From JAUVDZ01 sp964346325 (GTDB lineage: Bacteria > Patescibacteriota > Gracilibacteria > UBA1369 > PNNO01), in assembly GCA_964346325.1 (NCBI GenBank), contig CAYFUK010000030.1:1-15122 (forward strand): a DNA stretch of 15,122 bases, written 5' to 3'. Below, one piece after another: positions 15,022-15,122 of this stretch (positions within the stretch are counted from its first letter, which is position 1; every line of letters begins with the position of its first letter). Under the pieces are notes generated by a model. It did not search any database. It was not told where the DNA came from and was given only the letters and a program-made list of their open reading frames with translations. The position numbers were made by a program, and so were the translations under genes.

Positions 15022-15122
15022 ACCTAACAAGCACTATGCGGTTCCGCTCCTCCTTCCAGTCGTCGCTTCACCCATATTCACTGGCGGTAACGCCTTTCAG
15101 GCGATATTATACCGCCAGTGAA
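15022..15122 (+). other. attC-like site 2 (truncated by window end)
   Basis: R'' box ACCTAAC (15022-15028, fits RYYYAAC) is followed by a structured segment: a perfect 13-bp stem TTCACTGGCGGTA (15077-15089) with TACCGCCAGTGAA (15110-15122), enclosing CGCC (15091-15094) paired with GGCG (15100-15103) and a bulged ATATTA. It shares three modules with site 1: GCTTCACCCA (15065-15074, also 14454-14463), GGCG-S-TAACGC (15083-15093, also 14481-14491) and TATTATACC (15105-15113, also 14494-14502). The R' half is beyond the window. Confidence 0.6.

Larger units (their letters stand above)
13375..15122. mobile_element. Integron-like platform: integrase, attI-like site and cassette array (right end not in window)
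   Basis: The recombinase, a 94-bp leader, an attI-like site and at least two cassettes lie in the order and orientation of a classical integron. Predicted cassette boundaries obey the circularisation rule: each cassette's first bases are complementary to the R'' box of its own attC (9 of 9 for cassette 1, 8 of 8 for cassette 2). The integrase type is unusual for an integron. The array continues past 15122. Confidence 0.7.
14534..15122 (+). mobile_element. Cassette 2 (right boundary beyond window)
   Basis: It starts at T14534 after the predicted cut in GTTAGGT. Its opening GTTAGGTG is exactly complementary to CACCTAAC at 15021-15028, the R'' box of its own attC. It carries one credible ORF on the minus strand (14616-14951), opposite to the usual cassette gene direction, plus a possible terminator for it at the left end. 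The R' box must lie beyond 15122. Confidence 0.6.

Noticed and set aside
14393..15122. CRISPR array or MITE pair as explanation of the hairpins
   Set aside because: There are no regularly spaced identical repeats, and the two structured segments differ in stem sequence; box pairing with cassette starts fits attC sites better.

Overview
The window looks like chromosomal DNA of an AT-rich bacterium. I favour a Patescibacteria (Candidate Phyla Radiation) lineage, with moderate to low confidence. Reasons: the first gene resembles the HNH proteins common in that group; the tyrosine recombinase is short and Xer-like; almost no gene has a Shine-Dalgarno sequence; starts sit behind A/T-rich leaders such as ATAAT-ATG. 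The standard genetic code fits: no long gene has an in-frame TGA, and TAA is the dominant stop.

Layout. Positions 11-3512 (+) carry an HNH-type protein and a DinG-like helicase with an N-terminal DEDDh exonuclease domain. A helical protein of unknown function (3468-4526, -) converges on the helicase and overlaps its 3' end by 45 bp. A divergent promoter region (4527-4685) then feeds a nine-gene V-type ATPase operon (4686-13370, +). Its gene order, G/H-I-K-E-C-F-A-B-D, is that of the Enterococcus hirae ntpFIKECGABD cluster. The K subunit keeps the residues that bind sodium in E. hirae NtpK, so the enzyme is predicted to be a rotary Na+ (possibly H+) pump or synthase, complete in V1, stalk and Vo parts.

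The accessory region is 13375-15122, and it is the most interesting part. A leftward tyrosine recombinase is followed on its start-codon side by what reads as an integron cassette array: an attI-like site (about 14275-14297), a 242-bp cassette with no recognisable gene (14292-14533), and a second cassette beginning at 14534 that runs off the window. The second cassette holds a 111-aa ORF on the minus strand. The key evidence is the box pairing that cassette circularisation predicts: GTTGTACGG at 14291 is complementary to CCGTACAAC at 14391, and GTTAGGTG at 14533 is complementary to CACCTAAC at 15021. Each right-hand box opens a highly structured attC-like segment, and the two segments share internal modules.

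The recombinase has all six catalytic residues but lacks the roughly 40-residue insertion that marks classical IntI integrases. This therefore looks like an integron, or integron-like cassette system, run by a Xer-like integrase, a type that detection based on IntI-specific profiles would be expected to miss. Recombination activity is inferred, not shown.
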